The notes beneath the pieces are model-generated. The model was not told the DNA's origin, searched no databases, and saw only the letters and a program-made list of their open reading frames with translations. From Bosea sp. OAE506 (GTDB taxonomy: Bacteria; Pseudomonadota; Alphaproteobacteria; Rhizobiales; Beijerinckiaceae), in assembly GCF_040546595.1 (NCBI RefSeq), contig NZ_JBEPOB010000001.1:937501-1001500 (forward strand): a stretch of 64,000 nucleotides of DNA, written 5' to 3'. A program made the position numbers and the translations under genes. This document shows positions 8,918-19,723 of the stretch, piece after piece. Positions within the stretch are counted from its first letter, which is position 1, and each line of letters begins with the position of its first letter.

Positions 8918-11751
8918 GCGATACCAAGACCCCGGGCGACAAGACTTTGACCGTCAGCCCCCCGAAGACCCTGAGCCTGAAGCGTCCTGTCGAACAGAGC
9001 ACTGTCCGGCAGAGCTTCTCGCATGGGCGCTCCAAGCAGGTTGTCGTCGAGGTCAAGCGCCGCGTCGCCGGCCCGGACGTCAAGGAGGTCGCGGCACCGC
9101 GCCCTGCCGCGCCGCCGGTCCAGCAGGCTGCGCCCCGCCCGGCTCCCGCCGCGCCGACGCCGCCCGCCCGCCCTGCTTCCGGCATGCTGCTGCGGACCCT
9201 CTCCGAGGACGAGAAGGAGGCGCGTCAGCGCGCCCTCTCCGACTCCCGCGGCCGCGAGGCGGAAGCCCGCCGGATCGCCGAGGACGAGGCCCGTGCCCGT
9301 GCGCTGGCCGCCGAGCGCGAGCGCCAGGAGCGTGAAGCCGCCCTCGCCCGCCAGCGCGAAGAGGAAGAGCGTCGCCGGCAGGAAGAAGATCGCAAGCGCC
9401 GCGCCGAAAGCGCCGCCCGCCAGCGCATGGATGAGCCCCAGGCCCCGCGTGCGCCGCAGCCGCCGCGCGATGTCGCCCCGGCCGCTCCGTCGCAGCCGCA
9501 ATCGGCCCCGCCGCCGGCCGCCGGCTTTGCGCCGCGCCCGGCCGCTGCCGGCCCGCGTCCCGAATTCGCGCCCCGCACCCCGATGCGGGATGTCGGCGCG
9601 CGTCCTCCGCGCCTCGATTCCCGTCCGCCGCGTCTCGAGACGCCGCGGCCGCCGCGCGTCGATGCGGCGGCTCCGGCCGAGCCCGCCATCACCCGGCCGA
9701 CGCGTCAGGCACCGTCCACCGCCACCCCGCGCAGCCGTCCTGATGACGGCGAGGCCCGGCCCGCTTTCCGCCGCCCCGGCGGTGGTGCGGGTGGTCCGCC
9801 GCGCGGCGCCCCGGCTCCGGCTCCCAAGACCCCGAAGGTCGGCGAGAAGCCGCGCGGCCGTCTGACATTGTCGACCGCGACCGGCGGAGACGACGAGCGT
9901 ACGCGTTCGGTCGCCGCCTTCCGCCGCCGTGTCCAGCGCATGACCGGGCATCGCGCCTCGGACGTCGCGAAGGAACGCGTGATGCGCGAGGTGATCATTC
10001 CCGAGACGATCACCATCCAGGAACTCGCCAACCGCATGACCGAGCGGGGCGTCGACGTCATCCGCCTGCTGATGAAGCAGGGCGCGATGCACAAGATCAC
10101 GGACGTGATCGACGCCGACACCGCCCAGCTGGTGGCCGAGGAAATGGGCCACACGGTCAAGCGCGTCGCCGAATCGGACGTTGAAGAGGGTCTCTTCGAC
10201 ACCCCCGACACCGACGAGACGCTGCTCTCGCGGCCCGCCGTCGTCACGATCATGGGCCATGTCGACCACGGCAAGACCTCGCTGCTCGACGCGATCCGCC
10301 AGACCCATGTCGTCACCGGAGAGGCCGGCGGCATCACCCAGCATATCGGCGCCTATCAGGTGAAGACGCCGTCGGGCGCCTTCGTCACCTTCATCGACAC
10401 GCCCGGCCACGCCGCCTTCACGGCGATGCGCGCCCGCGGCGCCAAGGTGACGGACGTGGTCGTGCTGGTCGTCGCGGCCGATGACGGCGTGATGCCGCAG
10501 ACGGTCGAGGCGATCAATCACGCCAAGGCTGCGGGCGTTCCGCTGATCGTGGCGATCAACAAGATCGACAAGACCGATGCGAGCCCCGAGCGGGTTCGTG
10601 CGGAACTGCTGCAGTACGAGATCCAGGTCGAGACGCTGGGCGGCGAGACGCTCGAAATCGAGGTGTCCGCCAAGACGGGCAAGAACCTCGACAAGCTGCT
10701 CGAGGCGATTGCGCTGCAGGCCGAACTGCTCGACCTCAAGGCCAATCCGGATCGTCCGGCCGAGGGCACGGTGATCGAGGCCAAGCTCGATCGCGGCCGC
10801 GGCCCGGTCGCGACCGTGCTCGTCCAGCGCGGCACGCTGCGCACCGGCGACATCGTCGTGGCGGGTTCGGAATGGGGTCGCGTGCGCGCCCTCATCGGCG
10901 ACACCGGCGCCCAGATCAAGGAAGCGCCTCCGTCACTTCCCGTGGAGGTTCTCGGCTTCAACGGCACGCCCGAGGCCGGCGACCGCGTCGCGGTGGTCGA
11001 GTCCGAGGCCCGTGCCCGCGAGATCACCGATTACCGCGAGCGCCAGAAGCGCGACCGGATCGCCGCTCGCGGCGGTGGATCGTCGGCCGGCCGCTCGCTC
11101 GCCGACATGATGCGCGATCTCAAGGAAGGCGCCGGCCGCAAGGAATTCCCGCTCGTCGTCAAGGGCGACGTGCAGGGTTCGGTCGAAGCCATTGTGGGAA
11201 CGCTTGAAAAGGTCGGCAACGACGAGGTGCGCGCCCGCGTGCTGCAGTCGGGCGTCGGCGGCATCACGGAATCCGACATCACGCTGGCCCAGGCTTCGGG
11301 CGCGGCCGTGATCGGCTTCAACGTGCGTGCCCACAAGGAAGCGCGCGAGGCGGCCGAACGGGCCGGCGTCGAAATCCGCTACTACAACATCATCTACAAC
11401 CTCGTGGACGATGTGAAGGCGGCGATGTCGGGTCTGCTGGCTCCGACCCTGCGCGAGACCATGCTCGGCAACGCGCAGATCCTCGAGATCTTCGCGGTCT
11501 CGAAGGTCGGCAAGATCGCCGGTTGCCGCGTCACCGACGGCACGATCGAGCGTGGCGCCAATGTCCGCCTGATCCGCGACAATGTCGTGGTTCACGAGGG
11601 CAAGCTCGCCCAGCTCAAGCGCTTCAAGGACGACGCCAAGGAAGTCGTGGCGGGCCAGGAGTGCGGTATGTCCTTCGAGAACTACCAGGACATGCGCGCC
11701 GGCGACGTCATCGAGTGCTACCGCGTCGAGGAGATCAAGCGCACGCTCTGA
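8914..11751 (+). CDS. infB: Translation initiation factor IF-2
   Basis: IF-2 is the GTPase that places initiator tRNA on the 30S subunit and promotes subunit joining. The 945-residue protein begins with a lysine-containing N-terminal segment, then a charged coiled-coil stretch rich in Arg/Glu (about 95-175) and a long Pro/Ala/Arg linker (about 175-330). The IF2_N-like region leads into the G domain: [12 protein letters not shown] (G1) near residue 448, DTPGH (G3) and NKIDK (G4). Domains II-IV end in [12 protein letters not shown]. The long disordered N-terminus is usual for GC-rich Alphaproteobacteria. It is translationally coupled to the YlxR gene (ATGA overlap). A 13-bp hairpin follows in the gap to rbfA. 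Confidence 0.98.
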   Translation: MSDTKTPGDKTLTVSPPKTLSLKRPVEQSTVRQSFSHGRSKQVVVEVKRRVAGPDVKEVAAPRPAAPPVQQAAPRPAPAAPTPPARPASGMLLRTLSEDEKEARQRALSDSRGREAEARRIAEDEARARALAAERERQEREAALARQREEEERRRQEEDRKRRAESAARQRMDEPQAPRAPQPPRDVAPAAPSQPQSAPPPAAGFAPRPAAAGPRPEFAPRTPMRDVGARPPRLDSRPPRLETPRPPRVDAAAPAEPAITRPTRQAPSTATPRSRPDDGEARPAFRRPGGGAGGPPRGAPAPAPKTPKVGEKPRGRLTLSTATGGDDERTRSVAAFRRRVQRMTGHRASDVAKERVMREVIIPETITIQELANRMTERGVDVIRLLMKQGAMHKITDVIDADTAQLVAEEMGHTVKRVAESDVEEGLFDTPDTDETLLSRPAVVTIMGHVDHGKTSLLDAIRQTHVVTGEAGGITQHIGAYQVKTPSGAFVTFIDTPGHAAFTAMRARGAKVTDVVVLVVAADDGVMPQTVEAINHAKAAGVPLIVAINKIDKTDASPERVRAELLQYEIQVETLGGETLEIEVSAKTGKNLDKLLEAIALQAELLDLKANPDRPAEGTVIEAKLDRGRGPVATVLVQRGTLRTGDIVVAGSEWGRVRALIGDTGAQIKEAPPSLPVEVLGFNGTPEAGDRVAVVESEARAREITDYRERQKRDRIAARGGGSSAGRSLADMMRDLKEGAGRKEFPLVVKGDVQGSVEAIVGTLEKVGNDEVRARVLQSGVGGITESDITLAQASGAAVIGFNVRAHKEAREAAERAGVEIRYYNIIYNLVDDVKAAMSGLLAPTLRETMLGNAQILEIFAVSKVGKIAGCRVTDGTIERGANVRLIRDNVVVHEGKLAQLKRFKDDAKEVVAGQECGMSFENYQDMRAGDVIECYRVEEIKRTL

Positions 11752-11775
11752 GGCGTTGCGCTTCGACCCAGGCTG

Positions 11776-11808
11776 ATCATGGCCGGGCTTGCCCGGCCAT
11801 GATGCTTT
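11776..11808 (+). terminator. Long perfect hairpin between infB and rbfA
   Basis: A perfect 13-bp stem (11776-11788 with 11791-11803) with a TT loop is followed by GC then TTTT. It lies 24 bases after the infB stop, inside an operon that otherwise continues to rbfA and truB. It may cause partial termination or act as an RNA-processing or stability boundary. Its core (CATGG-CCGGG-CTTG-CCCGG-CCATG) resembles the left hairpin of the repeats at 23.5, 47.0 and 58.1 kb. Confidence 0.7.
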
Positions 11809-11849
11809 TATCGACCGTCCATCCGGTCCGAACCCGGAGAACGAGAACC

Positions 11850-12278
11850 ATGGCAAGACCTGCAAAACCCTCCGGACCGAACCAGCGCCAGCTGCGTATC
11901 GGCGAAGTCATCCGTCACGCGCTGGCGGAGCTGCTCTCGCGCGGTGACATCCATGACGAGGTCCTGGCCCGGCATGTCGTCACCGTGCCCGAGGTGCGCC
12001 TCTCTTCGGATCTGAAGCTCGCGACCTGCTATATCATGCCGCTGGGCGGCGGCGACGTGAAGCCGGTGCTGAAGGCGCTCAACGACCACAAGCGCTATAT
12101 CCGCGGCGAGATCGCCCATCGGGTGAACCTGAAATTCGCGCCGGATATCCGCTTCCTGGCGGATGAGAGCTTCGCCGAGGCCGAGCGCGTCGATGCCATC
12201 CTCTATTCCGACAAGGTGCGCCAGGACATCCTGAAGCAGCCGCTGCGCATCCAGACCGACGAGCAGGACGATGACTGA
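11850..12278 (+). CDS. rbfA: 30S ribosome-binding factor RbfA
   Basis: RbfA is a cold-shock-associated 30S maturation factor that binds near the 5' end of 16S rRNA. The 142-residue protein has the KH-like fold signature: [17 protein letters not shown] at the N-terminus, [20 protein letters not shown], and the conserved [15 protein letters not shown] strand before the C-terminal helix. The ATG at 11850 follows CGGAGAACGAGAACC, which supplies GGAGA as ribosome binding site. The 3' end overlaps truB by 8 bp, indicating coupled translation. Length matches the alphaproteobacterial family (about 130-145 residues). Confidence 0.97.
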   Translation: MARPAKPSGPNQRQLRIGEVIRHALAELLSRGDIHDEVLARHVVTVPEVRLSSDLKLATCYIMPLGGGDVKPVLKALNDHKRYIRGEIAHRVNLKFAPDIRFLADESFAEAERVDAILYSDKVRQDILKQPLRIQTDEQDDD

Positions 12279-13218
12279 GCCGGCCTCTCCGGATGTGCTC
12301 GAACCCCAGGGCCAAAGCTTCGCTCCGCGTCCGAAAAAACGCGACGTGCATGGCTGGGTCGTTCTCGACAAGCCCGTCGGCATGACCTCGACCCATGCGG
12401 TCGCGGTGGTGAAGCGAGCCTTCGCGGCGAAGAAGGCCGGCCATGCGGGCACGCTCGACCCGCTCGCCTCGGGCCTGCTGCCGATCGCGCTCGGCGAGGC
12501 CACCAAGACCGTTCCCTTCGTCATGGACGGGCGCAAGGCCTACCAGTTCACCGTGTCATGGGGCAGCCAGACCGATACCGACGACACCGAAGGCAAGGTG
12601 ATCGCGACCTCGGATGCGCGGCCGGACGAAGCGGCGATTGCGGCGCTATTGCCGCGCTTCACCGGCACGATCAGCCAGGTGCCGCCGAAATTCTCCGCCA
12701 TCAAGATCGCCGGCGAGCGCGCCTATGACCTCGCCCGCGATGGCGAGGAGGTCGTGCTGGAGGCCCGCCCGGTCGAGATCGACGCGCTGCGCATCGTCGC
12801 CCATGACGGCGCTACCACGACCTTCGAGGCCGAATGCGGCAAGGGCACCTATGTGCGCGCCATCGCCCGCGATCTCGGGCTAGCGCTCGGCTGCCTCGGC
12901 CATGTCGCGCATCTGCGGCGTACCCGCGTCGGGCCCTTCGGCATTGCCGACGCGACCTCGGTCGAGACCCTGCGCAAAAGCGCGGAGAGTGCGGCCGGCG
13001 CCCTTCAGCCGGTGATGGCGGCGCTGTCGCTGATCCCGGAGATCGCGATCAACCGCGATGCGGCGATGCGGCTGAAGCGCGGGCAGAGCGTGCTGCTGCG
13101 TGGGCGCGACGCGCTGCCGGCGAGCCCGGCGGTCTATGCCACCTGCGGCGGCGTCCTGATCGCCATCGGCGCGGTCGAGCAGGGTGAATTCGTCCCCCAC
13201 CGCGTCTTCAATCTCTGA
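12271..13218 (+). CDS. truB: tRNA pseudouridine(55) synthase
   Basis: TruB isomerises U55 in the T-loop of tRNAs. The 315-residue protein contains the family catalytic motif [15 protein letters not shown] at about residues 57-71, in which the Asp is the nucleophile, and the early [14 protein letters not shown] segment. The C-terminal part (VQKRGQ-like LKRGQSVLL) corresponds to the PUA-like end. It overlaps rbfA by 8 bp and closes the rimP operon. In many bacteria rpsO and pnp follow immediately; here a chemoreceptor and end-joining genes come first. No T-rich terminator hairpin is evident in the 156-bp gap that follows. Confidence 0.97.
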   Translation: MTEPASPDVLEPQGQSFAPRPKKRDVHGWVVLDKPVGMTSTHAVAVVKRAFAAKKAGHAGTLDPLASGLLPIALGEATKTVPFVMDGRKAYQFTVSWGSQTDTDDTEGKVIATSDARPDEAAIAALLPRFTGTISQVPPKFSAIKIAGERAYDLARDGEEVVLEARPVEIDALRIVAHDGATTTFEAECGKGTYVRAIARDLGLALGCLGHVAHLRRTRVGPFGIADATSVETLRKSAESAAGALQPVMAALSLIPEIAINRDAAMRLKRGQSVLLRGRDALPASPAVYATCGGVLIAIGAVEQGEFVPHRVFNL

Positions 13219-13374
13219 CTGCAGCGCCGAGGCGGTCGATCGAAAGGTCGCGTTAACGGCCCGGCGCCTATCTCTCGGACGACAACGCTCCGGTTAGCGC
13301 GGGTCCCCAGCCGCATCAGAACGGCACGGCCCGCCACCCGGATTCGAGGCGGCGGCCGTCGGGGACACAGCGCC

Positions 13375-15885
13375 ATGCGCGTCACGCATTTTCTCATCTG
13401 CACCATCGCGGCCGGTGGCGCCGCCATCCTGGCCAGCGGTTACGTCGCCTATCAGCAGATGCAGGCGCTCTCGACGGCGCGGGAGACCCGCAGCCTCGTC
13501 GTCGCCTCCGAGGCGATCAGCCGGGTCATCGAGCGCGCCGCGATCGAGCGCGGCGGCATGACCCAGGTCATCCTGTCGGCCGATCCCGACGGCAAGATCG
13601 CCGCCACGGCCAAGCAATCCGCCCAGGACACCGATGCCCGCGTCGCCCAGATGCAGGAGAGCGTCGCCGAGACGGGCTTCGCCAAGCGTGCGGACTATGC
13701 CGGCCCGGTGGCCAGCATCGCTCCGCGGCTCGCCGAGGCGCGCCGGATCGCGATGGCCGAGGGCACCAAGCCCCTGCAGCAGCGCGACCCCAAGATCGCC
13801 CAGCAGTTCAGCGCGACCGTGCTCGAACTGCTGAACCAGCAGACCGCCCTGCAACGCCAGATCGGCGCCCGGATCGGCGATCTCAACCCCGAGGTCAGCA
13901 ACACCGTGTCGCTCGGCGAGTTCGCCACGACGATCCGCGAGGCGGCCGGCAGCCGTTCGGTCCATTTCACCCAATATGTCGGCAGCGGCGTGAAGCTGAC
14001 GCCGACGGCGATCTCGCAGGTCGACCGCTTCGGCGGTCGCATCGAGCAGCTCTGGGTCCTGATCGACCAGGCCGTGGCCCAGATGGAGGTTACGCCGCAG
14101 CTGAAGGCGGCGCTTGCCACGGTGCAGAACGGCTTCCGCGAGGAGGAGGCCAAGACCTACCGCACCATGTACGAGGCGGCGCGTGACGGCACGCCGCCCG
14201 GCATGAGCCTGACCGACTGGCGCGCCTGGACGCAGAAGTCGCTGGCCACGATTCTCGAGATGCGCGACGCCGCCTTCGCCCAGGCCAAGGCCGAGATCGA
14301 TGCCGGCCTGACCCGCGCCGGCTGGCAGCTGGCGCTGTCGCTGGTCGCCATCCTCGCCGTGACGGGCATCGTCATCGGCATCGTCGTGCTGTTCCACCGC
14401 GGCGTGGTGCGTCCGCTGGGGCAGCTCGCAGAATCGGTCGGGCTGATGCTGTCGGGCGCCGATGATGCGCGGATCCCGTCCAAGGTCGGCATGGTCGAGG
14501 TCGATGCGATCAGCCATGCGCTCGGCGATTTCCAGGAGAACATCAAGCGCATCCGCGCGCTCGAGCAGCAGGAGCAGGCTGCGGCAGCGGCGCGCCTCGC
14601 CCGTGCCCAGTCGATGGAGGCGGTGGTCTCCGATGTCGGCGAGGTGGTGGCAGCTGCGGCAGCGGGCGATTTCTCGGCGCGGCTGCAGATCGACCAGGCC
14701 GACGAGCAGATGCAGAAGCTCGTCGCCGGCATCAACGAGATCAATGCGGTCGTCGATTCCGCCACCAGCGAGTTCGCCCGCACGCTCTCGGCGGTCGCCG
14801 CCGGCGACCTGACGGTGCGGGTCGATGCCGCCTATCGCGGCAAGTTCGCCGAACTGAAGGGCGCCATCAACGAGACGGTCGACCGGCTCTCGGCCACGGT
14901 GAAGACGATCCAGCTGACCTCTTCGGAGGTCGGCCTGGCCGCCCGCGAGATCAACATGGGCGCGGACGACTTGTCGAAGCGCACCGAGGAGCAGGCCTCG
15001 AGCCTGGAAGAGACTGCCGCGACCACCGAAGAGCTCGCGGCCTCGGTGAAGGCCTCGGCCCAGGCCTCGCGCCAGGCGGCTTCGATCGCGAACGAAGCCA
15101 TGGAAGCCGCCCAGACCGGCGGCACCATCGCCGGCCAGGCTGTGGACGCCATGGCCCGCATCGAGGGCGCCTCGACCAAGATCTCCGACATCATCCGGGT
15201 GATCGACGACATCGCCTTCCAGACCAACCTGCTGGCGCTGAACGCGGCGGTCGAAGCGGCTCGCGCCGGCGATGCCGGCAAGGGCTTCGCGGTCGTGGCC
15301 TCGGAAGTCCGCACGCTCGCCCAGCGCTCCAGCGAGGCGGCCAAGGACATCTCGGCGCTGATCTCGTCGTCGAACAGCGAGGTCGGCGAGGGCGTGAAGC
15401 TCGTGCGTCAGGCGGGCGAGCAGCTCAGCCAGATTCTCTCCGCCTCGAAGAAGGTCGCCGCCACCATCGCCGACATCTCGGCGGCGTCGGGCGAGCAGGC
15501 CAACGGCATCGACGAGATGAGCCAGGCTGTCGCCCATCTCGACGAGATGACCCAGCAGAATGCGGCACTCGCCGAGCAGAGCGCGGCGTCCGCCGGCTCG
15601 CTCTCCAACCGCATCGGCCAGCTCAACGACCTCGTGGCGGCGTTCAAAACCGGGCCGGACTCCGGCCACGCGGCGCATGCGGCACCTTCCGCGCCAGCAG
15701 GCGAGCCCGCCCGCCTGCGCGAGCTCGCGGAAGCCGCCTTTGCTCAGACCAAGGCGCAGGCGCCGCGCCCAGCGCCCCGTCCCGCCGCGCCCCGGCCGCA
15801 GGCGTCCGCTCCTGCCCCGGCCCCCGCTCCGGCGAAGAAGGTCGCCAACAGCCGCGCCAGCGATGCCGGTTGGGAAGAGTTCTGA
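13375..15885 (+). CDS. Methyl-accepting chemotaxis protein with periplasmic sensor and C-terminal CheR/CheB-type pentapeptide
   Basis: This 836-residue transmembrane chemoreceptor signals to the CheA-CheW array. It has an N-terminal signal-anchor helix (about 5-25), a periplasmic sensor domain of about 290 residues, a second membrane helix (about 316-340), HAMP and linker helices (about 343-480), and an MCP signalling domain whose hairpin tip ([20 protein letters not shown]) is near residues 610-630. The periplasmic part resembles nitrate/nitrite-sensor-type helical domains only loosely; the ligand is unknown. A Pro/Ala-rich tether of about 60 residues ends in GWEEF, which fits the xWxxF pentapeptide that docks CheR or CheB in other receptors. 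No che genes are nearby. It ends 7 bases from the convergent ligD stop. Confidence 0.93.
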   Translation: MRVTHFLICTIAAGGAAILASGYVAYQQMQALSTARETRSLVVASEAISRVIERAAIERGGMTQVILSADPDGKIAATAKQSAQDTDARVAQMQESVAETGFAKRADYAGPVASIAPRLAEARRIAMAEGTKPLQQRDPKIAQQFSATVLELLNQQTALQRQIGARIGDLNPEVSNTVSLGEFATTIREAAGSRSVHFTQYVGSGVKLTPTAISQVDRFGGRIEQLWVLIDQAVAQMEVTPQLKAALATVQNGFREEEAKTYRTMYEAARDGTPPGMSLTDWRAWTQKSLATILEMRDAAFAQAKAEIDAGLTRAGWQLALSLVAILAVTGIVIGIVVLFHRGVVRPLGQLAESVGLMLSGADDARIPSKVGMVEVDAISHALGDFQENIKRIRALEQQEQAAAAARLARAQSMEAVVSDVGEVVAAAAAGDFSARLQIDQADEQMQKLVAGINEINAVVDSATSEFARTLSAVAAGDLTVRVDAAYRGKFAELKGAINETVDRLSATVKTIQLTSSEVGLAAREINMGADDLSKRTEEQASSLEETAATTEELAASVKASAQASRQAASIANEAMEAAQTGGTIAGQAVDAMARIEGASTKISDIIRVIDDIAFQTNLLALNAAVEAARAGDAGKGFAVVASEVRTLAQRSSEAAKDISALISSSNSEVGEGVKLVRQAGEQLSQILSASKKVAATIADISAASGEQANGIDEMSQAVAHLDEMTQQNAALAEQSAASAGSLSNRIGQLNDLVAAFKTGPDSGHAAHAAPSAPAGEPARLRELAEAAFAQTKAQAPRPAPRPAAPRPQASAPAPAPAPAKKVANSRASDAGWEEF

Positions 15886-15892
15886 GTGGAAT

Positions 15893-18574
15893 TCAGCCCT
15901 TCCCCGTCAGGGGGCGGGCTGAATCGAAGAAGCCGGCCCAGAGATCGGCCGGCGGCCCATCCCTCAGCACGGCCCCGGCGCTGAAGGCGTCGGGGGTGGT
16001 GGTCGCCAGATCGTCCCAGGCGATCGGCATCGCCACCGGCGCACCGGGGCGGGCGCGGGTCGAATAGGGCGCGATCGCGGTCGAGCCACGGCCATTGCGC
16101 AGATAATCGACGAAGATCTTGCCCTTGCGCGCCTTCTTCGACAGCGTCGCGGTGAAGCGCGACGGCTCGCTGCCGGCCAGGGCCTGGGCAAAATCGCGCG
16201 CAAAGCCCTTTACCCGGTCCCAGCCGGCGCGCGCCTTCAAGGGCATCACGACGTGGTAGCCCTTGCCTCCGGATGTCTTCAGCAGGCTTTCGAACCCGAT
16301 CTCGCTCAGGCGGTCGCGGACGGTCAACGCGGCCTCACGGACGCGCTCGAGCGGCACGCCGGGATCGGGGTCGAGATCGAAGATGATCTGGTCCGGCGTT
16401 TCGACGGCCTCGATCGTCGCACCCCAGAGATGGATCTCGACCGTGCCGAGCTGGACCAGCGCCGCCAGCCCGTCGAAATCGCGGATGAAGAGCAACTCCT
16501 CGCCATCCTTGTCGCGGATGCGGTGGATCGCCTCGGGCATTCCCGGCATGGCGTGCTTCTGGAAGAAGGAGTGGCCGCCAATGCCGTTCGGCGCCCGGAC
16601 GAGGCTGAGCGGTCGGTCGATCACATGCGGCGCCATCACCGGCCAGATGGTGGCGTAGTAGTCGAGCAGATCCTGCTTGGTGAAGCCGATATCGGGCCAG
16701 AGCGGCTTGTCGGGGCTGCTGAGCTTGACCGAGGTCGCCGCCTTCGGGGCCGCGGGCCTGCTTGTTGACTTCGCCGCAAGGCGCTTCGCCTTGGCCTGAC
16801 CGGCGGTGGGGCGCGCCTTTGACGTCCTGGTCGGCTCGCGCGGCTGCGCCTGCTCAGCTTTAGCCGTCGCTTTCTGCGGCTGCTCGGCCACCACCTCCTG
16901 CGCCGGCTTATCCTCCCGGAGGCCGAGAAAGCTGGCATGGCGCAGCGTTTTCGACCCGGTCCAGGCGCCGAATTCGACCTCCGCGACGAGTTCCGGCTTG
17001 ACCCAGACGATGCCCTTTTCGCGGCCTGCTGCACCCTCGAAGGGCGATGTCTCGCTCCGGAGCGCGTCGAGGCGCTTTTTCAGCACGGCTGCGGAAGCGC
17101 GGGTGAAGCCGGTCCCGACGCGCCCGGCCGGCCTGAGCACGCCTCCCTCGTGATAGGCCGCGACGATCGAACCCAGCTCACGGCCCGAGCCCTTGGAAGG
17201 CACATAGCCGGCGATCACGAATTCCTGCCGCAGCGTGCATTTCGACTTCACCCAGTCCCGGCCACGGCCGCTTCGATAGGGCGCGTCGGCGCGCTTGGAA
17301 ATGACGCCTTCAAGCCCCATGCGGCAGGCATGGCGCAGCATGGTCTGGCCGGGCTCGACGAAATGCTCGCTGTAGCGCAAGGGGCCGGCCTCGTCGGCAC
17401 CGCGGAGCAGGTCCTCGAGCCGGCCCTTGCGCGCGATCAGCGGGTCGGCACGCAGATCCTGCCCGTCGAGATGCAGCAAGTCGAAGGCGAAGAAGACCAG
17501 GACCCCGGGGCGACCCGCGGACAGTGCCTCCTGCAGCGCCCCGAACGAGGAGACCCCGCTTTCGCCGAGGGCGACGACCTCGCCGTCGATCAGGGCCGTT
17601 TCGCAGGGCAGGTTGGCGAGCCCCTCGGCAAGCGTCGTGCCGAAACGCTCCGTCCAGTCCAGCCCCGAGCGGGTCAGGAGACGCACGGCACCGTTCTCGA
17701 TGCGGGCCTGAAGACGGTAGCCGTCGAACTTGACCTCGTGGAGCCAGCGCTCGCCGGCCGGAGGCTTCTCCTGCAGCGTCGCTAGGCAGGGCGGCACGAA
17801 ATCTGGCAGGGCATCGCGCTGCGGCGCCTTGGGAGTGGTCTTGCGAGCCGTCTTGGGAGCTGTGTTGGACTTTGCGGCGCGCGAGGCCTTCGGGGCCGGC
17901 TTGGCCTGCGGCTGCCGGCCGGCGTCGCTGACGTCGTTCGTGCCCGGCCGCTTCGTCTTGCCCCAGACTCGCGGCTCTGACGCCTTGCCGGCGGCGATGT
18001 CCTCGATACTCAGCCCCGACGCGACCGAGTTCGGCGCGGTTTCGAGAATGTCCCCGTCGGGCCTCGCGGCCGCGTCATCGACCTTGATCAGCAGCCAGTT
18101 GTCGCGCTTTTCCCCCCGGCGCGGCTTCAGACGCACGAGATGCCATTGCCCGGCGAGCTTGTGGCCCTCGAGCATGAAGGAGAGATGGCCCTTTTCGAGG
18201 CCGAAGGCGGGATCGCCTTCCGGGACCCAGCGCCCCTCGTCCCAGACGATGACGGAGCCGGCGCCGTATTGCCCCTCGGGGATGGTGCCCTCGAAGCTGC
18301 CATATTCGAGCGGGTGATCCTCGACATGGACGGCGAGGCGCTTCTCGTCGGGATCGAGGCTCGGCCCGCGCGTCACCGCCCAGGACCAGAGCACGCCGTC
18401 ATGTTCGAGCCGGAGATCGTAATGCAGGCGCCGGGCGGCATGCTTGTGGACGACGAATGCGCCGCCATGGGCCTTGCGCGCCTGGGCCTTGCCCGATTTG
18501 CCTTGCCGGGCTCCCTCCGGCTCGCCGGTGCGGCTGAAGTCCCGCTTGGCACGATAAAGGTCGAGGCCAGCCAT
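15893..18574 (-). CDS. ligD: Multifunctional DNA ligase D for non-homologous end joining
   Basis: LigD processes and seals double-strand breaks with Ku. The 893-residue protein has the order phosphoesterase-ligase-polymerase. The PE domain (about 1-170) shows FVVHKHAARRLHYDLRLE. The ATP-dependent ligase domain has its adenylated lysine in EVKFDGYR near residue 281. A basic Ala/Lys linker (about 560-615) leads to the primase-like polymerase domain (about 615-893), with SSPDKPLWP at its start and the metal-binding IFDLDPDPG near 730. The order matches Pseudomonas-type LigD rather than the mycobacterial order. It starts 19 bases after the ku stop in the same direction, and its own stop is 7 bases from the convergent chemoreceptor stop. 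Confidence 0.96.
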   Translation of the reverse strand: MAGLDLYRAKRDFSRTGEPEGARQGKSGKAQARKAHGGAFVVHKHAARRLHYDLRLEHDGVLWSWAVTRGPSLDPDEKRLAVHVEDHPLEYGSFEGTIPEGQYGAGSVIVWDEGRWVPEGDPAFGLEKGHLSFMLEGHKLAGQWHLVRLKPRRGEKRDNWLLIKVDDAAARPDGDILETAPNSVASGLSIEDIAAGKASEPRVWGKTKRPGTNDVSDAGRQPQAKPAPKASRAAKSNTAPKTARKTTPKAPQRDALPDFVPPCLATLQEKPPAGERWLHEVKFDGYRLQARIENGAVRLLTRSGLDWTERFGTTLAEGLANLPCETALIDGEVVALGESGVSSFGALQEALSAGRPGVLVFFAFDLLHLDGQDLRADPLIARKGRLEDLLRGADEAGPLRYSEHFVEPGQTMLRHACRMGLEGVISKRADAPYRSGRGRDWVKSKCTLRQEFVIAGYVPSKGSGRELGSIVAAYHEGGVLRPAGRVGTGFTRASAAVLKKRLDALRSETSPFEGAAGREKGIVWVKPELVAEVEFGAWTGSKTLRHASFLGLREDKPAQEVVAEQPQKATAKAEQAQPREPTRTSKARPTAGQAKAKRLAAKSTSRPAAPKAATSVKLSSPDKPLWPDIGFTKQDLLDYYATIWPVMAPHVIDRPLSLVRAPNGIGGHSFFQKHAMPGMPEAIHRIRDKDGEELLFIRDFDGLAALVQLGTVEIHLWGATIEAVETPDQIIFDLDPDPGVPLERVREAALTVRDRLSEIGFESLLKTSGGKGYHVVMPLKARAGWDRVKGFARDFAQALAGSEPSRFTATLSKKARKGKIFVDYLRNGRGSTAIAPYSTRARPGAPVAMPIAWDDLATTTPDAFSAGAVLRDGPPADLWAGFFDSARPLTGKG

Positions 18575-18593
18575 TCGACGCGCTCCCGGCCGC

Positions 18594-19499
18594 TCAGGCG
18601 CTCTTCTTCGTCCTGGCGGGCTTGGCAGCCGATTTGGCGCGCGCGGACGATTTCGCGGGCGCCGGCTCGTCGGCGGCCTTCTTGCCCTTGCTCGGGGCGG
18701 GTTTGCCCGCGCCGGCCCCGTCGTCTCCGGCGAGGCTCTTCTTCAGCGCCTCGAACAGGTTGACGACATTGGCAGGCCGCTCGGCCGCCTGCACCACGGG
18801 CGGCTTCTTGCCCTTCTGCTTGGCCTGGATGAGCTCCAGCAGGGCGCTCTCGTAACGGTCCTCGAAGCCCGACGGGTCGAAGGCGGCCTGCTTCTTGTCG
18901 ATGATGTGGGTGGCGAGGTCGATCAGCTCTGAATCGATCTTGGGCTTGCCCAGATCGCTGAAGATCTCGTCGGGTTTCCGCACCGTCTTGTCGTAGCGCA
19001 ACGTCGTCAGCAGCAGGCCCTTGTCGAAGGGCTCGATCATCACCGGGCGCTCGCGGCGATAGAGCACGATGCGGGCGATGCCAGCCTTCTTCTGCCGCGC
19101 CATCGCCTCGCGGATGACCGCGAAGGCCTCCTCCGAGACGTCGTCGGAGGGGGTCACGTAATAAGGCGTGTCGAAATAGATCTGCGGGATGTCGGCGCGG
19201 TCGACGAAATGCTCGATCGAGAGGGTGTGTGAGGATTCGATCTGGACGGCGTCGATCTCGTCCTCCTCGACCAGCAGATACTCGTCGTCGCCGATCTCGT
19301 AGCCTTTGACCTCGTCGTCGTCCTCGACCGGCTTGCCGGTGACGCCGTCGACATATTGCCGCTTCACGGTATGGCCGGTCTTGCGGTTGATGATGCGGAA
19401 GGAGACCTTCTCGCTGTGGTCGGTGGTGCCGGTCAGCTCGACGGCGCAGGAAACGAGCGACAGCTTGAGATAGCCCTTCCAGGCGGGACGCGGCGCCAT
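18594..19499 (-). CDS. ku: Ku protein, DNA end-binding partner of LigD
   Basis: Bacterial Ku forms a homodimeric ring that threads onto DNA ends and recruits LigD. The 301-residue protein begins [18 protein letters not shown], the classical Ku N-terminus, which fixes the start at 19499 although the frame is open further upstream. The Ku core (about 1-250, with FDTPYYVTP and [18 protein letters not shown]) is followed by a lysine/alanine-rich tail of about 50 residues ([19 protein letters not shown]), which in other Ku proteins contributes to DNA and LigD contacts. The ATG shares one base with the stop of orf74 (TGATG), and ligD follows after 19 bases, so orf74-ku-ligD reads as one operon. Confidence 0.96.
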   Translation of the reverse strand: MAPRPAWKGYLKLSLVSCAVELTGTTDHSEKVSFRIINRKTGHTVKRQYVDGVTGKPVEDDDEVKGYEIGDDEYLLVEEDEIDAVQIESSHTLSIEHFVDRADIPQIYFDTPYYVTPSDDVSEEAFAVIREAMARQKKAGIARIVLYRRERPVMIEPFDKGLLLTTLRYDKTVRKPDEIFSDLGKPKIDSELIDLATHIIDKKQAAFDPSGFEDRYESALLELIQAKQKGKKPPVVQAAERPANVVNLFEALKKSLAGDDGAGAGKPAPSKGKKAADEPAPAKSSARAKSAAKPARTKKSA

Positions 19500-19723
19500 C
19501 AGGCGGCCCTCGCCGCGAGATGCGGCCGGCGGGACAGTGCCTCGGCGCGCAGGAGATCCTCGCGGGACGGGGCCGGAACAGGATCCTCGAGGATGGCGAG
19601 CAGGACCTCGCGGTCGAGCTGGCCGTTGGCGACGACGGCGGCGAGCGCCTCGCGGGTCTGGCGCTCCGCCTGCAGCTGCGCGGCCAGCGCGAGAATGAGG
19701 CGATCCTTGTCCGAATTGCGCAT
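19499..19723 (-). CDS. Small hypothetical protein translationally coupled to ku (orf74)
   Basis: A 74-codon frame beginning [20 protein letters not shown] ends in a stop that overlaps the ku ATG by one base. It is preceded by a GGAGGGG stretch about 10 bases upstream; an in-frame ATG at 19741 would add six residues. The product looks like two amphipathic helices ([23 protein letters not shown] and [11 protein letters not shown]) followed by an Arg/Ala-rich end, with no cysteines, signal peptide or membrane segment. I do not recognise a family. The overlap with ku, the Shine-Dalgarno-like sequence and its place at the head of the operon support a real gene. A role in end joining is only a hypothesis; it could be a coupling leader peptide. 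Confidence 0.6.
   Translation of the reverse strand: MRNSDKDRLILALAAQLQAERQTREALAAVVANGQLDREVLLAILEDPVPAPSREDLLRAEALSRRPHLAARAA

Noticed and set aside
9100..9850. Repeat-like Pro/Ala/Arg codon tract
   Set aside because: This is the disordered linker of IF-2, common in high-GC bacteria, not a nucleotide repeat element.
13294..15678. Very long antisense open frame (794 codons) opposite the chemoreceptor gene
   Set aside because: High-GC codon use on the coding strand leaves the opposite frame open. The translation is low-complexity (Arg, Gly, His rich) with no family resemblance, and the plus-strand gene has clear domains.
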